Below the pieces are notes generated by a model. The model saw only the letters and a program-made list of their open reading frames with translations. It did no database searches and was not told the DNA's origin. From JAYPLE01 sp047627515 (lineage in GTDB: Bacteria > Bacteroidota > Bacteroidia > Cytophagales > Cyclobacteriaceae), in the NCBI GenBank assembly GCA_047627515.1, contig JBLHTU010000070.1:1-16744 (forward strand): a stretch of 16,744 nucleotides of DNA, in the 5' to 3' direction. Shown here piece after piece: positions 16,201 to 16,744 of the stretch (position 1 is its first letter; every line of letters starts with the position of its first letter). A program made the translations under genes and the position numbers.

Positions 16201-16744
16201 ATCATAGGTGAATACATACGTTGTATTACTTATCCATGCCCCTGACGCATTTGCGAGTGTTGCACTCACATCATCATTTGGAAAGGTGAGTACCGGAAGA
16301 GGTGAACCGTCAGCATCCATCGCCTCGGAATAAACCACTGTTAGGGTGAACTGTGCACCCCCTGCGTTAGTGTCTGAAATTATTGAAATATTCGACATCG
16401 CTTTAATAACAGTAGGATTCAATACATCTATGTCAAACTCATCCTCAGGAGTATAGTCCTGTTGAACATTTCCATTCGCATCACGTGTCCCTGTAACATC
16501 TACTGTCACGGTCGTCGTTGACTCACCACCATCTGTTAAAGTGAAACTCTCCGTCCACTGCGTCGTGGAAGCCCACGTTCCATTCCCTGTTGTCGTCCAC
16601 GTGCCTACACTAAAAGCAATCGTAGGATCCGCTGAACCAGCAGTCAACATATCCTCACTAAAGTCTATGGTCAACTCCTGAACCAAATCAGCCTCATCTA
16701 TAATCGCGGTATTCGCCGAGATACTCAATGTAGGATTCAATACA
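13240..16744 (-). CDS. Large T9SS-exported Ig/MBG-repeat surface protein (N-terminus outside window)
   Basis: At least 1167 codons are visible, and the frame stays open through base 16744, so the gene continues upstream; the TTG at 16740 is not a real start. Counting from that codon: two related ~110-residue domains (about 1-219), each with a FSEDM or YSEAMD motif; three 104-residue repeats opening PTVVLSDDEGDN (221-532); a further Ig-like domain (533-637); three MBG-like domains (about 638-890, for example MIYGDALPEFTFNYDLNDF); two Ig-like domains (about 890-1062); and a type A T9SS sorting domain (about 1084-1166) with APNPNQGVFSMTW, LKVVNMLGDEI, LSAGIYFVMIQ and final SQKLFVR. It should be secreted across the outer membrane by T9SS and displayed on the surface or released, probably as an adhesin. 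It is co-transcribed with the barrel gene, overlapping it by 4 bp. Confidence 0.9.
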   Translation of the reverse strand, partial: VLNPTLSISANTAIIDEADLVQELTIDFSEDMLTAGSADPTIAFSVGTWTTTGNGTWASTTQWTESFTLTDGGESTTTVTVDVTGTRDANGNVQQDYTPEDEFDIDVLNPTVIKAMSNISIISDTNAGGAQFTLTVVYSEAMDADGSPLPVLTFPNDDVSATLANASGAWISNTTYVFTYDVLDGGITNGDIDVRVTSALDASGNLQGVYNETGVFAIDTHNPTVVLSDDEGDNIVRDGTSVTITATFTELNSLEGTPTIAIGSDISATSMTATLDPLIWTYAWTVGSGSASLNETATVSVSVTDEAGNSNALATGETSFVIDNTAPTVVLSDDEGDNIVKDAASVTITATFIEINSLGGTPTIAIGSDVSAIAMIATADPLVWTYAWTVGSGTASLDEIATVSVRVTDVAGNSNALATGETIFVIDNTSPTVVLSDDEGDNVVRDGASVNITATFNEINTLGGTPTIVIGSDVSSVVMISTANPLVWTYDWVVGSGSPLLNETATVSVSVIDAAGNSNALATGETSFVIDNTAPILTISEPSESESTDGPVTFVITITDEIQFDRSSLLPEDVIVNTTRSASVTKSLEATVNGYILTLSELVGVGYVDVVIPAGVALDVAGNSNIATLPTIPFLVRKILSVSADRASITHGEQVPDLNFSISGFQGTDNVDSLDVLPELITTATPFNCVAEGFSITFSNSGEDEYYLIETSNGQIDFIKKDLNAWAENQSMIYGDALPEFTFNYDLNDFVNNETPIDINIDPVFSSSATSQSATGQYTITISEAGEDECYNVISVSSTLEITKAPLSLTVTDKDTVFITEFEGINFSFSIDDQVGFRNNDNLTALNGTPIYSLTPNSSNPTYEFTIDQSGLSAENYEIDANPGLLRLFDPTAISEQPLDLQTCGSEPLKFAVTGSGSFSVRYQWQFKGPDDDVFVNVITQDGFVGIESSTLYADSIKDEWNGFEFRAIVQSDFGPDIFSQPVTLTIDPTPPPVFIDLKGSNILIAVYDDEFATYQWMKNGVSIDGATSQIYNSSEPLNTIDNIYSVVVYNTSGCSRETQYGFIDQSPFDDEFPNNNNNEIPIVVAPNPNQGVFSMTWSHPYRGEIVLKVVNMLGDEITPTQIRNKTAAAYTWNVDLVAQNPNLSAGIYFVMIQYGNTITSQKLFVR
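15145..16080 (-). repeat. Three tandem 312-bp in-frame repeats in the surface protein gene
   Basis: Units span 15769-16080, 15457-15768 and 15145-15456, each exactly 312 bp (104 codons) and starting at the [NAS]PTVVLSDDEGDN motif. The DNA is clearly similar between units but carries scattered substitutions, many at third codon positions, so the copies are not very recent. The acidic SDDEGDN segment may bind calcium (inference). Confidence 0.9.

Noticed and set aside
15068..16207. A 379-codon open frame on the plus strand
   Set aside because: It is antisense to the repeat region of the surface protein gene; its own apparent repeats mirror the 312-bp units, and the composition (Val/Thr/Ser/Leu-rich without domains) fits a shadow frame.
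4239..16744. A standard type VI secretion locus
   Set aside because: No sheath, tube, spike, ClpV or baseplate gene is present in the window, and an ABC motor and T9SS substrate take their place; genes beyond the window edge cannot be excluded.

Overview
The window looks like chromosomal DNA from a member of the Bacteroidota, most likely a marine-type Cytophagales relative; the exact taxon is inference. Evidence: a type IX secretion (T9SS) C-terminal sorting domain on a large surface protein, MBG/Ig-like adhesin repeats, a YebC protein with the N-terminus common in Bacteroidota, weak or absent Shine-Dalgarno sequences, and TAnnTTTG-like -7 boxes.

Left part (1-3375), housekeeping. A short minus-strand cluster reads from a LolD-type ABC ATPase (1318-1968) to an EamA/DMT permease (423-1274) to a YebC/PmpR protein cut by the window edge (1-379), with 43-bp gaps. 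Divergent from it is sucC (2107-3318), the succinyl-CoA ligase beta subunit, ended by a strong hairpin terminator.

Middle (3376-4273), no protein gene I trust. It holds a second terminator hairpin preceded by a Bacteroidota-like promoter (a possible ~75-110 nt small RNA), an imperfect long inverted repeat, a tRNA-Arg(UCG) with its own terminator, and the minus-strand terminator of the operon to the right.

Right part (4239-16744), one tightly packed minus-strand operon of at least seven genes with gaps of -4 to +23 bp. In transcription order it encodes: (i) a large T9SS-exported, Ig/MBG-repeat surface protein whose N-terminus is outside the window; (ii) an outer-membrane beta-barrel with an extra N-terminal soluble domain; (iii) an inner-membrane-anchored periplasmic protein with two PKD-like domains; (iv) a secreted von Willebrand A (vWA) protein with two N-terminal GWV/LW repeats, resembling TssR of the Bacteroidota type VI secretion system; (v) a second protein with the same N-terminal architecture and a degenerate vWA-like C-terminus; (vi) an ABC ATPase; (vii) a MacB/FtsX-type permease with a large periplasmic domain. 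No type VI sheath, Hcp, VgrG, ClpV or baseplate gene is present in the window.

My interpretation (inference) is an envelope-spanning assembly: an ATP-driven MacB/FtsX-like mechanotransmitter in the inner membrane, periplasmic PKD and vWA/TssR-like parts, an outer-membrane barrel and a surface adhesin. This operon is the main candidate for an undescribed system.
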